A DNA stretch of 64,000 nucleotides from Guadua angustifolia. Lineage: Eukaryota > Streptophyta > Magnoliopsida > Poales > Poaceae. This document shows positions 1 through 10,909 of this stretch, in pieces. How positions within the stretch are numbered: position 1 is the first letter of the stretch; each line of letters starts with the position of its first letter. The notes beneath the pieces are model-generated. The model worked only from the letters and a program-made list of their open reading frames with translations. It had not been told where the DNA came from and ran no database searches. The stretch covers positions 6,569,890 through 6,633,889 of the forward strand of contig CM070504.1 in NCBI GenBank assembly GCA_036346375.1. The letters are read 5' to 3'. The translations under genes and the position numbers were made by a program.

Positions 1-349
1 TTGTACTATTTTTCATCCGGTTCAAACTTGCCGATCAACGTTTCATTTGCATAGTACCAATGTTTGAATTTTTAAAAATTACACAGACCTGATAATCATC
101 TAAAAATTTTATGAGAACATCTCTTATGTTAGGAACCTTCAAAAAAATTCAAAATTTTTCGACATCGTTTGAACCATTTTTCGGTCAGTGCATTTTTGCC
201 GAAATTTCGGTAATTTTGGCCGAAATTTCGGGTAATTTTGGTGACAAACAAACCAAATTTGAATTTTCCTTTTTAAATTTTGAATTAATTTCGGCCGAAA
301 GAACAAAATTTCGTCAAAATTTTGGATTTCAAGCCTGTCCGAATTCCCT
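1..349. repeat. AT-rich dispersed repeat, copy A (truncated by window edge)
   Basis: Very AT-rich sequence with runs of the type 'gccgaaatttcgg'. It is closely similar, over about 340 bp, to 50025-50370 near the other end of the window, including the phrases 'ttcgacatcgtttgaacca' and 'tttggtcagtgca'. It ends with CCCT at 346-349, as does the 50-kb copy. Probably the right end of a non-coding DNA transposon whose left part lies outside the window. The open frames here are by-products of the AT-rich sequence. Confidence 0.6.
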
Positions 350-1942
350 ACAATGAAGCACATGTACTGGACATCTTAACTTCCTTTCGACCTGCACTGT
401 GTATGTGTTGGCAGCAGCAGCACACAGCCAAAAACCAAAGAGAAGCAACATTCATTCAGGTCAGTTTGCAATGTTTTTTCTATTTATAAAATTTTCATAT
501 GTATTCTTATAATAGGCATTATAATTCATCACAAAAAATTTGGAGCAAAAATCCGATCCTTTAAACATTAAAAAAAAGTTGATTTTTTTGTTAATTTTGG
601 TCCAAGAAACCAAAATTTCCCATATCACTATAGCAATTTAAAATTTTTTAATTTTGTAAAAATTATGTCGAGATTTTGAATTTTGATCCCGTTAAAATCC
701 AAAATTTTGATGAGATTTTGAAGCTTACCCACAACCCTACAAAATCTCTAAAAAAAAGTTGCCTAATTTTAAACAAATTAACTACTAAAAATTACAATAC
801 TTATCCTAACAACCTCTCTTTCCTTGCTTTATAGTGTTTTCAAAGGTGCAATACAAACAACGGTGGCGAAGCCAAAGACGAGATGTAAGCCAAGCTCTAT
901 TGCAGATGCATATGGACTGAAACAAAGCTCGATCACACACTATATTATATATGGCGAAGCCAAGAGCATATTGTAAGCTAAGATCTAGCGACAACAACTT
1001 ATCGTGTTGAGGAGTATTATTTTTATCCCAAGGAAGGTACATGCGCTCAACTAGCTGCCCAAAATCTTATCAAACGGACATCGAAGACGGTGGTCAAATG
1101 AGAGGCAAACATGTAGCACGTCGGGAATTACGACTAATTCTTCAGTCCCAATTACAAGGAGCCCCGATAATTAAAATGGAAAACCCGAAATTAGCCTGTA
1201 AAGTCGTGTACTCCTTACGTGTGGCTACTGTACTAATATGATTTACAAGAATGTACGGACAAATGCACGTAGGCTCGCTCCCATCCACGTGGTGCGCGAC
1301 TGGTGTTGTACACGAACGTCACTCTATCTCCGCCACGTCACTACGAGTGAAATGCAGTGGACCTTGTACAAAACGCCGACGAGTACGTCTCGGTCGCGAG
1401 GATTGTCGAAGCTTTTGGCTAGACGCTCGACGTCGACGTACGTAAGGCATGCAGTGAAGGAGGGCGCAGGCACGAGAGCCCTTTGCATGGCGAGACGACT
1501 GGAATTGGTAGATGCACCCGTGATGGTACACCGTACACAGTACACACCACGGAAACCTTACGCAGCAGAAACGAATGGAAACGAACTCCATCTATAAGCT
1601 GCCAAATACAGTGAAACTTAAATTATATTAGCAAAGCTGGGAATGTTTAATAAGCTAGCCGGTCTCTCACTAAATCCAATTCGATTTAGTTCACCGTGGA
1701 TTTTCCGTACTAATGTACCACTGATAACAACCTTGTGTGGCAATATACATTATGTAAGAAAATTGTACACGAATTATCTCAAACCAAATCACAATCTTAT
1801 ATAGATGCGGTAGGGAAGATCTTATAGAAAAGGAATAAGTTCATTTTACACTTCTGCACTTTCTAAAAAGTCCATTTAACAACATTAATTATAAAATGGG
1901 TATCTAGCACTCCAAACTTACAAAGTCGGATCAATTTACACC
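350..1942. other. Intergenic, no gene supported
   Basis: AT-rich to about 1000, then more balanced composition to 1600. The overlapping open frames around 1041-1600 on both strands have no recognisable domain and no gene-like structure. Nothing else can be supported here. Confidence 0.5.
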
Positions 1943-2003
1943 TTAAGGCGGTTTTGAAGAGTAGTTTTGATAACAGGGATCCAACTTAAGGTAATCGATT
2001 TTA

Positions 2004-2233
2004 GGGCCTATTTGTTTTTACTTTTGATTCTGGATCCTGACTCCAAAAGCAAAATAAAACACAAACAGCCCGATTCTAGGAATCGATTCTCACAATTCAG
2101 TCTACCTATATGCACTAGAATCCAAAATCCACATCATATATGCTTTTTATTTCAGCTTTTAGAGAATCAGCTTCTCTATAACCATAATTCAGAATCAGCT
2201 TTTAGAGAATTCAAAGCAAAAACAAACAAGTCC
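2004..2233. mobile_element. Tourist-like MITE (PIF/Harbinger type)
   Basis: It starts GGGCCTATTTG and ends CAAGTCC. The two ends are imperfect inverted repeats (AAAAGC...GCTTTT arms inside). It is flanked by TTA on both sides (2001-2003 and 2234-2236), the 3-bp target duplication typical of PIF/Harbinger MITEs. It lies about 0.7 kb upstream of the SUT1 start codon. Confidence 0.65.
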
Positions 2234-2297
2234 TTAATTTACTAATGTAAATCCAAATAATAGAAGGAACAATGACAAGAAGAAGAAAGATAATATA

Positions 2298-2427
2298 TTT
2301 AGAGAGAAAATAAGTGAGAAAGAGGATGATGATGTTCCTATCAATATCATTGAATTGGATTTTTAGAGAGAAAATAAGTGAGAAAGGGCATGATGATGTT
2401 CCTATCAATATCATTGAATTGGATTTT
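2298..2427. repeat. Two-copy 64-bp tandem repeat upstream of SUT1
   Basis: A unit beginning 'agagagaaaataagtgagaa' and ending 'cattgaattggatttt' occurs twice head to tail with a period of 64 bp and only a few differences ('agaggatgatg' against 'agggcatgatg'). A recent local duplication about 0.5 kb upstream of the SUT1 coding start. Confidence 0.85.
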
Positions 2428-2521
2428 CATTATCAAAACACAATGATGTAGCTACCAATATGACGAAAACTATTTTGAGCAGGATCCAAATCATCAAAAC
2501 CGCTCTCTAAAACTGCTTTAG

Positions 2522-2926
2522 AATGTAAATTAACTCGGTTTTATAAGTTTAGTGGGTTAAATACCCGGATTTATAATTGAATATGTCAAATGAATTTTTT
2601 AGAAAGTTAAAAGATGTAAAATGAACTTATTTATATAGAAAAAAGTAATAATGGTAAACAAAAACTTAGAAATTAAGGGGTGTCAGAAAGGGAGTAGGAG
2701 CAGCAATATTCCATCTCCGTTTGTGCACGTACGTAGCAATTGCACCTTGGTGATAGCATGAGCGGACGAGAGGCCGCATCCGGGATAGAGTGGTCCACGC
2801 GGCGGTCGATGCCACACGGCATTTAAATGCCTCACCACCTCCATCCCTCCAAACACAAACCCACTTCTTTCCTCTCGCCCTTTCCATTCCATTACCTTCT
2901 CCTCCTGACCGTCCGGCCGGCCTCCC
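2522..2926 (+). promoter_or_regulatory. SUT1 promoter-proximal region and 5' leader
   Basis: No clear TATA box lies at the expected distance. A TATA-like palindrome 'catttaaatgcc' sits at about 2819-2830, roughly 100 bp before the ATG. The 80 bp before the ATG are pyrimidine-rich (CTCTCGCCC, CCTTCTCCTCC), as is common in grass 5' leaders. The transcription start cannot be fixed from sequence alone. Confidence 0.35.
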
Positions 2927-5900
2927 ATGGCTCGCGGCGACGGGAGCGAGGTTGAGCTCTCGGTGGGTGTCGGTGGCGGCGGCGTAGGGGGCGGCGCAGG
3001 CGCAGGGGCGGCGGAGACCGAGGTGCCGATCAGCCTGGGGAGGCTCATCCTCGCCGGGATGGTCGCCGGCGGCGTGCAGTACGGCTGGGCGCTCCAGCTC
3101 TCCCTCCTCACCCCCTACGTTCAGGTATATACATGGCGTACGAGGACGCCGTGAGGGTTGTGCGTGCATGTACGCGTGGTGCTGCTGTGCATGCATGAGT
3201 CGTTTCGACCGTGAGCTCGTACGTTTGGGCCAAATTTGTTCGGGAGTTTTCGCGTTAATTTTGCTGTTTTAATTAATTTGCACTGCGTAAAGAACTTGTT
3301 TGGTGAATGAAAAGGATGATGGGGATTTTGTTTCCTGTTTTTGTGAATATTTCTCTTTTTTTTTGTAAGGGTAGATTTAATCGACAGTTTTTTTTAAATG
3401 GTATATTTGACCAATGTTTTGTCTTATTTTCTCATTGAACCTTTTGTCGGTGCATGTATAAGTATGTTCGTGTGGCGCGATGGTGGTTTTGTTTGGATTG
3501 GAGTACAACCTTCTCGATTGATCTTCTCCCTTAATTTTGTGCTATCAATTGTTGGGAAGCATGAAAAAATTCTTCCCTTTTTTCCGTTCTTGTCAACAAT
3601 GGTTTTAAATTTAATATCAACTGTTTTTTTTTTATCAATGAACCATATTGGCTAGTATTTAATTTTACTTTCTCTGGAAGTAGAGTAATTAATAGGAATA
3701 CCATCAATAAATCAATGACTAGATCTAACTATATACTTTTAGAGTCCACCATATACTACTAATGTAATACACCGTAAAATTTCTCTAGCAAAAAACCTCA
3801 GGTTTTCTCTAGAACTTCTATACACAAAAGTCAAACCTCACAAAAACATTTTTGTGCACTTCGGGACACAAGGCATGACACTTGTATCATCTTTGTTTGC
3901 TTAGACTAATTTCACTTGGGTCAAGTAGTATTGTTCCATGATATCTGAATTATTAAGTCAACAAGTGCGCCTCAAGTAACGTGTGAGTCCTTGATTCCCT
4001 ATGGTTGAAACAGCCCCCATAAATATTAGTCATGTAGAAACATAATTTGATATGCCTGCCCTAAAGTAGGCGGACGATCGATCCATGCATGGTCGATGGA
4101 TCGGTCCGTGCAATGTCGTTATTACCGGAAGAAACGATAGAACTGGATAAGGAAACCTCAGATGATCATAATCGACCATCGGTGTTTCGATCGTTCAGAG
4201 TGCTAAAGGAAAGACAAGAAGTTACTAATCTCGATTAGGCCTCAACCAAGCTAGGTCCAAACGTAGCATACTTTCTATCCATATCTATCCATACATGTTG
4301 AACAAAGTGTTCATTAATCGGGATGGTCCATACATTGTCATTTATTACTAGGTCTATTTTGTGGACTAATTTTCGATAAAGGTTTATTCTCACCTTAGCC
4401 TTCTTGTGCTAACTGCCATAATTAAAGATGGTTGGTGCATGGATGCATCCATGGGCAGGTGCATCAACTTTGATCTGGGAGAGTTGCCTGACCATAGTAG
4501 GAGACTAGGAGTTTGTATATTCCTGCATGCATGTGAGTGGTCAAACTAAGGAGGGAATCTCAGTCCAGATATATCCTGTGGAACAGTTGTAACAGAGATT
4601 GCATGGGCAAATATGGAGATGTTAAATGTTTAGCTGATGGTACAAGGCCTGAGCTTTTCATTGATTTTTGAACCAGGAGCTTTTCATTTTAGAGATGAAA
4701 AGTCCTCTATATATGGATAACAGGATAAGGGGAACAAACTTAGTGTCAGAACAATTAATGGACAATCTTTCTGTGGACCTTCATGCCTTGGGGGATAGAG
4801 AGGTGTGAGTTGCAAGTTCTTAGACAGATAGGTTTTAGTTGGGCCATGCATGCGGCTAGTCTATTCATTATTCTACTTCCTATCATCATCCTTGAGTAGA
4901 ATGCGGGGAAGAAAGATTGCCTGGAAGCAGCAGAGAGTAGACTGAGGAATATTTTGTCAGCTAAATTGCAAAGAAATTATGATATGTAGCGTATATCTAT
5001 TTCTTTGTAGCAAGTGGTATATGCTTTTGTTTCTGAATGTCTTTCACAGTACGATGGATCTTGTTACTGTTGACATAGTAAACTTGGCATGCATTTCACT
5101 CTTAAATCAATCAGTTGCTATTGCTAGATCATATATTGTCAAATTCAGTTACAATTTACAAGTAAAGTTGTTTACTTTGCAATGCCAATAAACTGAATTA
5201 TTGATACGCCGGTACTGTAAATGCTACTAGTTGGCATGCATGCACTGACTTTCTGAATTCTGACCTTTGTCATTATTTGTGTAGACTCTTGGACTTTCAC
5301 ATGCTCTTACTTCATTCATGTGGCTCTGCGGCCCTATTGCTGGATTAGTGGTGAGTAACAACTTCAATTAATGCATGTGATGAAATATGCCCCTGCAAAT
5401 GTCATACTATTAAGCACATTCTTAGCATGAGATTTCATTACATCGTACTAGTGCTAAATATTTCCAGGATTTAATTCACTGAACTCAAAATTACCTTTCT
5501 TGAATACCATGAGCATAGCTTTGGAGAATGTAAGAACGAGTAGTTCCTAGTGTAAAAACAGGTACTGCAAGTCTTTGCACTACCGCAAAGAACTGTGAAT
5601 CTTCAGCTCCTGTCATTTTCAAAGTTTGTAATTACATTTACAATAGTTTCTTCACCAATTAATGGGAAAACAAGTAACTTGTGCTGTACATCATGTTATT
5701 GTAAAAACAAGTAACCCTAGGACTTATCCATTATCCTTAATTCGCCTTCACTGCAGGTTCAACCGTGCGTTGGCCTATACAGTGATAGGTCCAGATCAAA
5801 ATGGGGAAGACGAAGGCCATTTATTCTGATAGGATGTGTGCTGATCTGTTTGGCTGTGAGAATCACTGAAACTTGTTTTGCTTTCTTACGGTAACTAAGT

Positions 5901-8355
5901 TTCCTTTCGTAATCAAATTACACTTATGCTACGTAGGTCGTAGTTATTGGGTTTTCGTCTGACATTGGATATGCTCTGGGTGATACAAAGGAAGACTGCA
6001 GGTAAACTGCTTGGGTTTGGCTTTACATTGTGCAGAGCATTACTAGCAAGTACCAACTGATCTGACATCTGACTTGATACAGTGTCTATGGTCTGATTGC
6101 TGGTCATAGTGTGTGTGTTTTTTTTTTTCTGAATTTAAGCTTGACTATTGTCATGTAAGTTTCTTGAGATTAATAAAATCTTCCTTTATCAAAAAAACAG
6201 TGTCTACCATGGTGCTCGGTGGCATGCTGCAATTGTGTATGTTCTGGGATTCTGGCTTCTTGACTTCTCCAACAATACCGTGCAAGTGAGTGCTTTTATA
6301 TGAGTAGTTCTGTGTAAGAATTTTCTACAAATCACTATCATAAATCTGACTTTTCCATGGAATTGCTAGGGTCCAGCACGTGCTCTAATGGCTGATTTGT
6401 CAGGTAATATTCATGGCTTGCTCATTTCAGACTTCTGAGTTTGCTAACAGTAGTTGTTTCAAGCAAAAAGTTGTTCCTGTTATGACCAGTGGGATTTTGG
6501 GATCTAATCTCCCATTTTTTATTCAATAGGTCGTCATGGGCCCAGTGCTGCTAATTCAATATTCTGTTCTTGGATGGCATTCGGAAATATCCTAGGGTAT
6601 TCCTCAGGTTCCACAAATAGCTGGCACAAGTAATTTCACTCTTTTGTACTGGTTTCAACTGCCTATTCTGTTTTGCACACAAGTTTATTGAGAAGTTAGC
6701 ATTTTGCTTGATTAATTCCATAGGTTACTTCCCTTCCTTAAAACAAAAGCCTGTTGTGAAGCTTGTGCAAATTTGAAAGGCGCATTTCTGGTGGCTGCGG
6801 TAAGGTTTTTTAAATATGCCTATAGGTTAGGTTTTCAGAATGGATAGATACTGATAAATGATAATGAGCAGGTTCTAGTTCTACACAGAAAAGGTTTCAA
6901 AAAAATAATTAACTTCCATATATGTTCCTGCAATGTTCATTGTATTATTTTTTTCTAGCTCAAACTTAGGCCTTTTCCCTTTGTGTTTTCAGATTTTCCT
7001 GTCCGTCTGTTTGGTTGTAACTCTGATCTTTGCCAAGGAAGTGCCATATAAAGGAAATGCAGCTCTCCCAACAAAAGCAAATGGTCAAGTCGAAAGTGAA
7101 AGCACCGGGCCAATTGCAGTGTTCAAAGGCTTCAAGAACTTACCTGCTGGAATGCCATCCGTGCTTCTTGTAACTGGCCTGACCTGGGTATGCAATACAC
7201 ATGCACACAGCTAGTACAGTCATTTCATTTTTTTTAAATAACAGTATGATTTTTTAAATTATCTTTTAGTGCTTGTGCTTTGTTACTTCACTCAGTGACA
7301 TTTAGTTTCTTTACCCTATGACTGTCCTTGTAGCTGTCTTGGTTTCCATTTATCCTCTACGACACAGATTGGATGGGCCGTGAGATCTACCACGGTGACC
7401 CAAAGGGAAACGATGCTCAGGTCGAGGCTTTTAACCAAGGTGTCAGGGCAGGTGCATTTGGTTTGCTACTGAATTCAGTAAGATCTGGTTTCTCATTGCT
7501 ACTAGTAGTGCTGTCAAATCTGTACTCCTCAAGCTGTATGTCCTAACAACTAATCACGAACTGTTAACTGTGCAGGTTGTTCTAGGATTCAGCTCCTTCT
7601 TGATTGAACCGATGTGCAAGAGGCTAGGTCCAAGGATCGTGTGGGTGTCGAGCAATTTCCTCGTCTGCATTGCCATGGCCGCAACTGCCTTGATAAGCTT
7701 CTGGTCACTGAAGGACTTCCATGGATCCATTCGGCAAGCAATCACTGCAAACAAGGATATAAAGGCCGTATGCCTGGTCTTGTTTGTGTTTCTTGGAGTC
7801 CCTCTTGCTGTAAGCATCGCTGACACTTTTTTCCATACGTTTCACCGATTCAAGTATCCCTTGTTCTGACAAATGACAAATCCTTTTGCACGCTGCAGAT
7901 TCTGTACAGCGTTCCTTTTGCAGTAACGGCACAATTAGCAGCTAGTAAAGGCGGTGGCCAAGGTGTGTGTAACCTGTTGCAGTTTCTCCATATTGTTTAC
8001 TTTTGCTTTACTAGTATTTAAGATTTGGGGAATGACGGGTAATTCATCGCAATTGGCAGGGCTATGCACTGGCGTCTTGAACATTTCCATTGTCATTCCT
8101 CAGGTCAGTTTCTAAACCATTCCCCTTGAAAGGAATCGGGTAGCTCAGCAAGAAGTTCTCACGGTTGCAATTGTACGTTCTCAGGTGATCATCGCGCTGG
8201 GCGCAGGCCCGTTGGACGAGCTGTTCGGCAAGGGGAACATCCCGGCGTTCGGCGTCGCCTCCGGCTTCGCGCTTATCGGGGGCGTCGCGGGCATATTCCT
8301 GCTACCGAAGATCTCCAGGCGCCAGTTCCGGGCCGTCAGCACGGGGGGCCACTGA
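2927..8355 (+). CDS. SUT1: Sucrose transporter, SUT1 type (proton/sucrose symporter)
   Basis: Plasma-membrane H+/sucrose symporter of the GPH/MFS family, central to phloem loading in grasses. Exons by splice sites and homology: 2927-3124, 5285-5350, 5757-5855, 5937-6001, 6201-6285, 6370-6403, 6530-6629, 6724-6799, 6993-7187, 7334-7477, 7576-7809, 7899-7962, 8060-8103, 8185-8355. All 14 join in frame to give 524 residues, the usual length. Seen: Gly-rich N-terminus, family block ISLGRLILAGMVAGGVQYGW, MFS loop motif KWGRRRP (103-109), DFSNNTVQGPARALMADLSG, YDTDWMGREIYHGDPKG, and C-terminus KISRRQFRAV. About 12 membrane segments are expected. Intron 1 is 2160 bp. Oddities: intron 4 carries a LINE-like insertion that duplicated the acceptor (6089-6196), and codon 478 is TTG (Leu) where cereal SUT1 proteins have Trp in GAGPWDELF. 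Otherwise intact. Confidence 0.96.
6089..6196 (+). mobile_element. Short 5'-truncated LINE-like retroposon at a SUT1 splice acceptor
   Basis: A 108-bp insertion flanked by a perfect 10-bp duplication ACAGTGTCTA (6079-6088 and 6197-6206). Its 3' end reads 'gattaataaaatcttcc...' and finishes in an A-run (6191-6197), as expected for a retroposon integrated by target-primed reverse transcription. The duplicated target contains the exon-5 acceptor (ACAG|TGTCTA), so a working acceptor remains next to the exon. The T-run at 6118-6128 inside the insertion could serve as a polypyrimidine tract. Confidence 0.8.
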
Positions 8356-8914
8356 GCACTCCCGGTGCCGTCGGTCCGTGCACGGTGAAGATCGTGCCTC
8401 ACCGGCGGCGCTGGAGTGGCACGCTTTTGCGTAGGCGTAGGAGCGTGAGGTGGCCCCGTAGCTGCGGCCCCTCGCTTGGCACCTCTGTAGAACAGAATAA
8501 GAGTGGAAGGAAACTGTATGTGTACGCGTGTGTGTAGCTCTAATGGGCAAGCGAATTGAGCATCCATCACCGGCAGTAGTAAAGGAGTGCGAGCAGGTCA
8601 ATCAAGCCAGTGATCTGTGAGTGAAGGCTCTGTAGGCTGTAGCAACTGGAGTACTAATCTCTCCGGAGAGACTCTGTAAGACATATTTTCTCTTACTAGG
8701 TAGACTAAACAGAGTTTGAACATAACTAAACTGTCTCTAATTATTATATTTAGGTATTATATTCAATGCATTTATATAGAGAAAAGTTGGATATTTATTA
8801 GGAGTATAGAAAGATCATCATACTAATTTGCATTACATTGTGAAATAAGTCTTATATTTATGAACAAAATTATTAAAAAAAAAATAAGGCCTATATTTTT
8901 TTACAGAGGAAGCC
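8356..8914. other. SUT1 3' UTR and flank
   Basis: The first 100-300 bp should be the SUT1 3' UTR. The composition then turns AT-rich. Small open frames on the minus strand here are the complement of the GC-rich last exon and UTR. No other gene is seen. Confidence 0.5.
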
Positions 8915-9866
8915 AGGGTTTACAATATCATCAATAATCACTCGAATATCGTGATTATTGAGTGTATCGAGTCGGCTCAGTATCTAAAACTGCTTGATAA
9001 ACCTATAGAATTCAAATGTAAATTCAAAAAATTTAAAGAATTTATAAAAAAGTGTCAAAAATTTATGAATTTTTTTGTGTGAGGTCTTGAGGCAATGATA
9101 ATTATGCTATAAAATTTTAGATGATTATCATATCTATGTATTTTTAAAAATTCTAAAAGTACTACTATCTTTGTATATATTGTTCTGTTTTTATTTTCTA
9201 TGGGCACAAAATGAAGTCTAATATTTCTAAAAAAATTTGTGAGGTCCAAAGGCAATTGTAATAATGTTTTAAAATTTTTAGATGATGATCAGACTAATGT
9301 ATTTTTTCAAATTTTGATAGTGCTACTATCTTTGTATATGCTCTTCTATTTTTGATTTTCTAGGGCACTAAATGAAGCTTAATATTTCTTAAAATTTTAA
9401 TACATGATCCTTGGGAATATTTATACTACTATTAAAATTTAAGAGTATGATCAAGCATGTAAATTTTTATAAAATCTGAAAGTGTCTATGTTCCTTTTCA
9501 TTTATTATTGTTTTTTTTATTTTTTAGAAGTACTAAATGAATTAAAAATTATTGAAATTTCTCTGAGGTGTTTTATAAATTAATTGGGATTTATGCTGAT
9601 TTTCTTCAATTTTCCCATTTTTCCTTGATTTTTTTATTTTTTATTCAGTTACCAATTGTCCATAAAAATCGCTTGATAATCTCTTAATACCTGTTGATAA
9701 TTGACCATATTAGGCAATAATTGAGATTTTTATCCCGGTTTGACGTGATTTCAAATCTGTTTGATTTCTCAAACCATTTGATTTTTGACAATTTTTGACC
9801 AATCATCGGTGAAAATTGGTACCGATGGGTCTTCGATTTTCCATCCTAAATTGGTATTGTTAACCT
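8915..9866. repeat. AT-rich repeat element with ~161-bp internal tandem units, copy B
   Basis: The ends are AGGGTTTACAATATC (8915) and its rough inverse ...TATTGTTAACCT (9866), suggesting terminal inverted repeats. Inside, a motif of the form 'gatgattatc' / 'gatgatgatc' / 'gagtatgatc' recurs at 9120, 9281 and 9443, giving a period of about 161 bp. The inverse of this motif ('gataatcatctaaaatttt') is also the repeated core of the elements at 1-349 and 48933-50370. Non-coding. Confidence 0.5.
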
Positions 9867-10909
9867 GGGGAGTACCTTTGATCCAGTGCATCGTGTGTTG
9901 TGTGTAGCAAACTGGAGGCAGAAAAGAATGGATAAATGGGCTATTGAACTAAGGGATCTCAGGCTCTTATCATTATGTTCAGTCAAGTTGCCTGCTGCGT
10001 TTACATGATCAGAACAGAAAGCTTATGCAGTTACTCGGTTACTCCTACCAGTACTCCTAATTCGGTCTAGCAATGCGCACTTAATAATTTCTCTTTTGAA
10101 TGGTTTTGTCCATAAATATAAAGTGTATTTTACATTTTAATATAAAATTAATGTGATATTTGCTCTATACCGGTAATAAATAACTAAATTCACTCGAAAT
10201 GTATGCATTAAATATAATACTTAGAGATAATGATTTTATTGTGATAGATTAGTTATGTACAATATCTCTTTAATATCAGAGAAAATATAATTTATAAATT
10301 TGGACGGCTGGTGCAGTGCTGTGTCCGCATGCGACTAGATGATGATGATGATTGGTCTAGAGGCCTACGGGTACCCCGTTCTGATATTTTTTTTTACTGC
10401 CTGAATTTTTTATTGGTGCACCTTGTGTTTGCTCCAAATGTCCTGTTCTTGAGGCTCACTTTGCAATTAAGAATGCCTAGAAACGGCGCCGGCTTTGAAC
10501 AGAGGCTACATGGCTAGCTAGCACTACTGGAGTCACCAACGACTCCAACCAGCTAGGCAGCCGGTCATGTCGCTACCAAAGAGAAGGCGCGTAAAGGAAG
10601 CGGTCCACTGCCGGCAAGAGGCCTAGCTCTTGTGAATTTGTTGTGCAACGCTTGGTTTATCTCGAGAACACCACATGAAGAAAGCTGGAGTACAAGCACG
10701 ATGAAGCATTGCCATCTCTCGCATCACAAACATGCACTTCGAAAACAGAAACGGTGCGATCGTCGCACACCGTTGATCACGCAGCACGCACGATCGTTCA
10801 ATTCACACGTCACAAGAGCTTAGCGGCGCCACATCCAAGTGGCGCACCGCACACCAAAAAATTCTGCACCGTGCCGCCGTCGCGTACCGTGACCGCAAAC
10901 GCAGACGTC
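9867..10909. other. Intergenic, 3' flank of the glutaredoxin-like gene
   Basis: AT-rich to about 10300, then mixed sequence. The last ~150-250 bp before 10909 should hold the 3' UTR of the minus-strand gene. No gene is supported; the long plus-strand frame from 10709 is antisense to the glutaredoxin-like coding region. Confidence 0.5.

Larger units (their letters stand above)
1943..2521. mobile_element. Inverted-repeat (MITE-like) element hosting a second MITE
   Basis: The left end 'taaggcggttttgaagag' (from 1943) is roughly matched in inverse by the right end near 2495-2521 ('ctctctaaaactgctttag'). The interior contains a complete smaller element (2004-2233) and a 64-bp tandem duplication (2298-2427). 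No coding capacity. Exact ends are uncertain because no clean target duplication was found. Confidence 0.4.

Noticed and set aside
1238..1597. Overlapping frames on both strands around 1.2-1.6 kb
   Set aside because: All three frames are partly open; no domain and no splice structure.
6083..6158. Alternative exon starting at the upstream duplicated acceptor in SUT1
   Set aside because: It runs into an in-frame TAA at 6156-6158; treated as a decoy, not as a coding exon.
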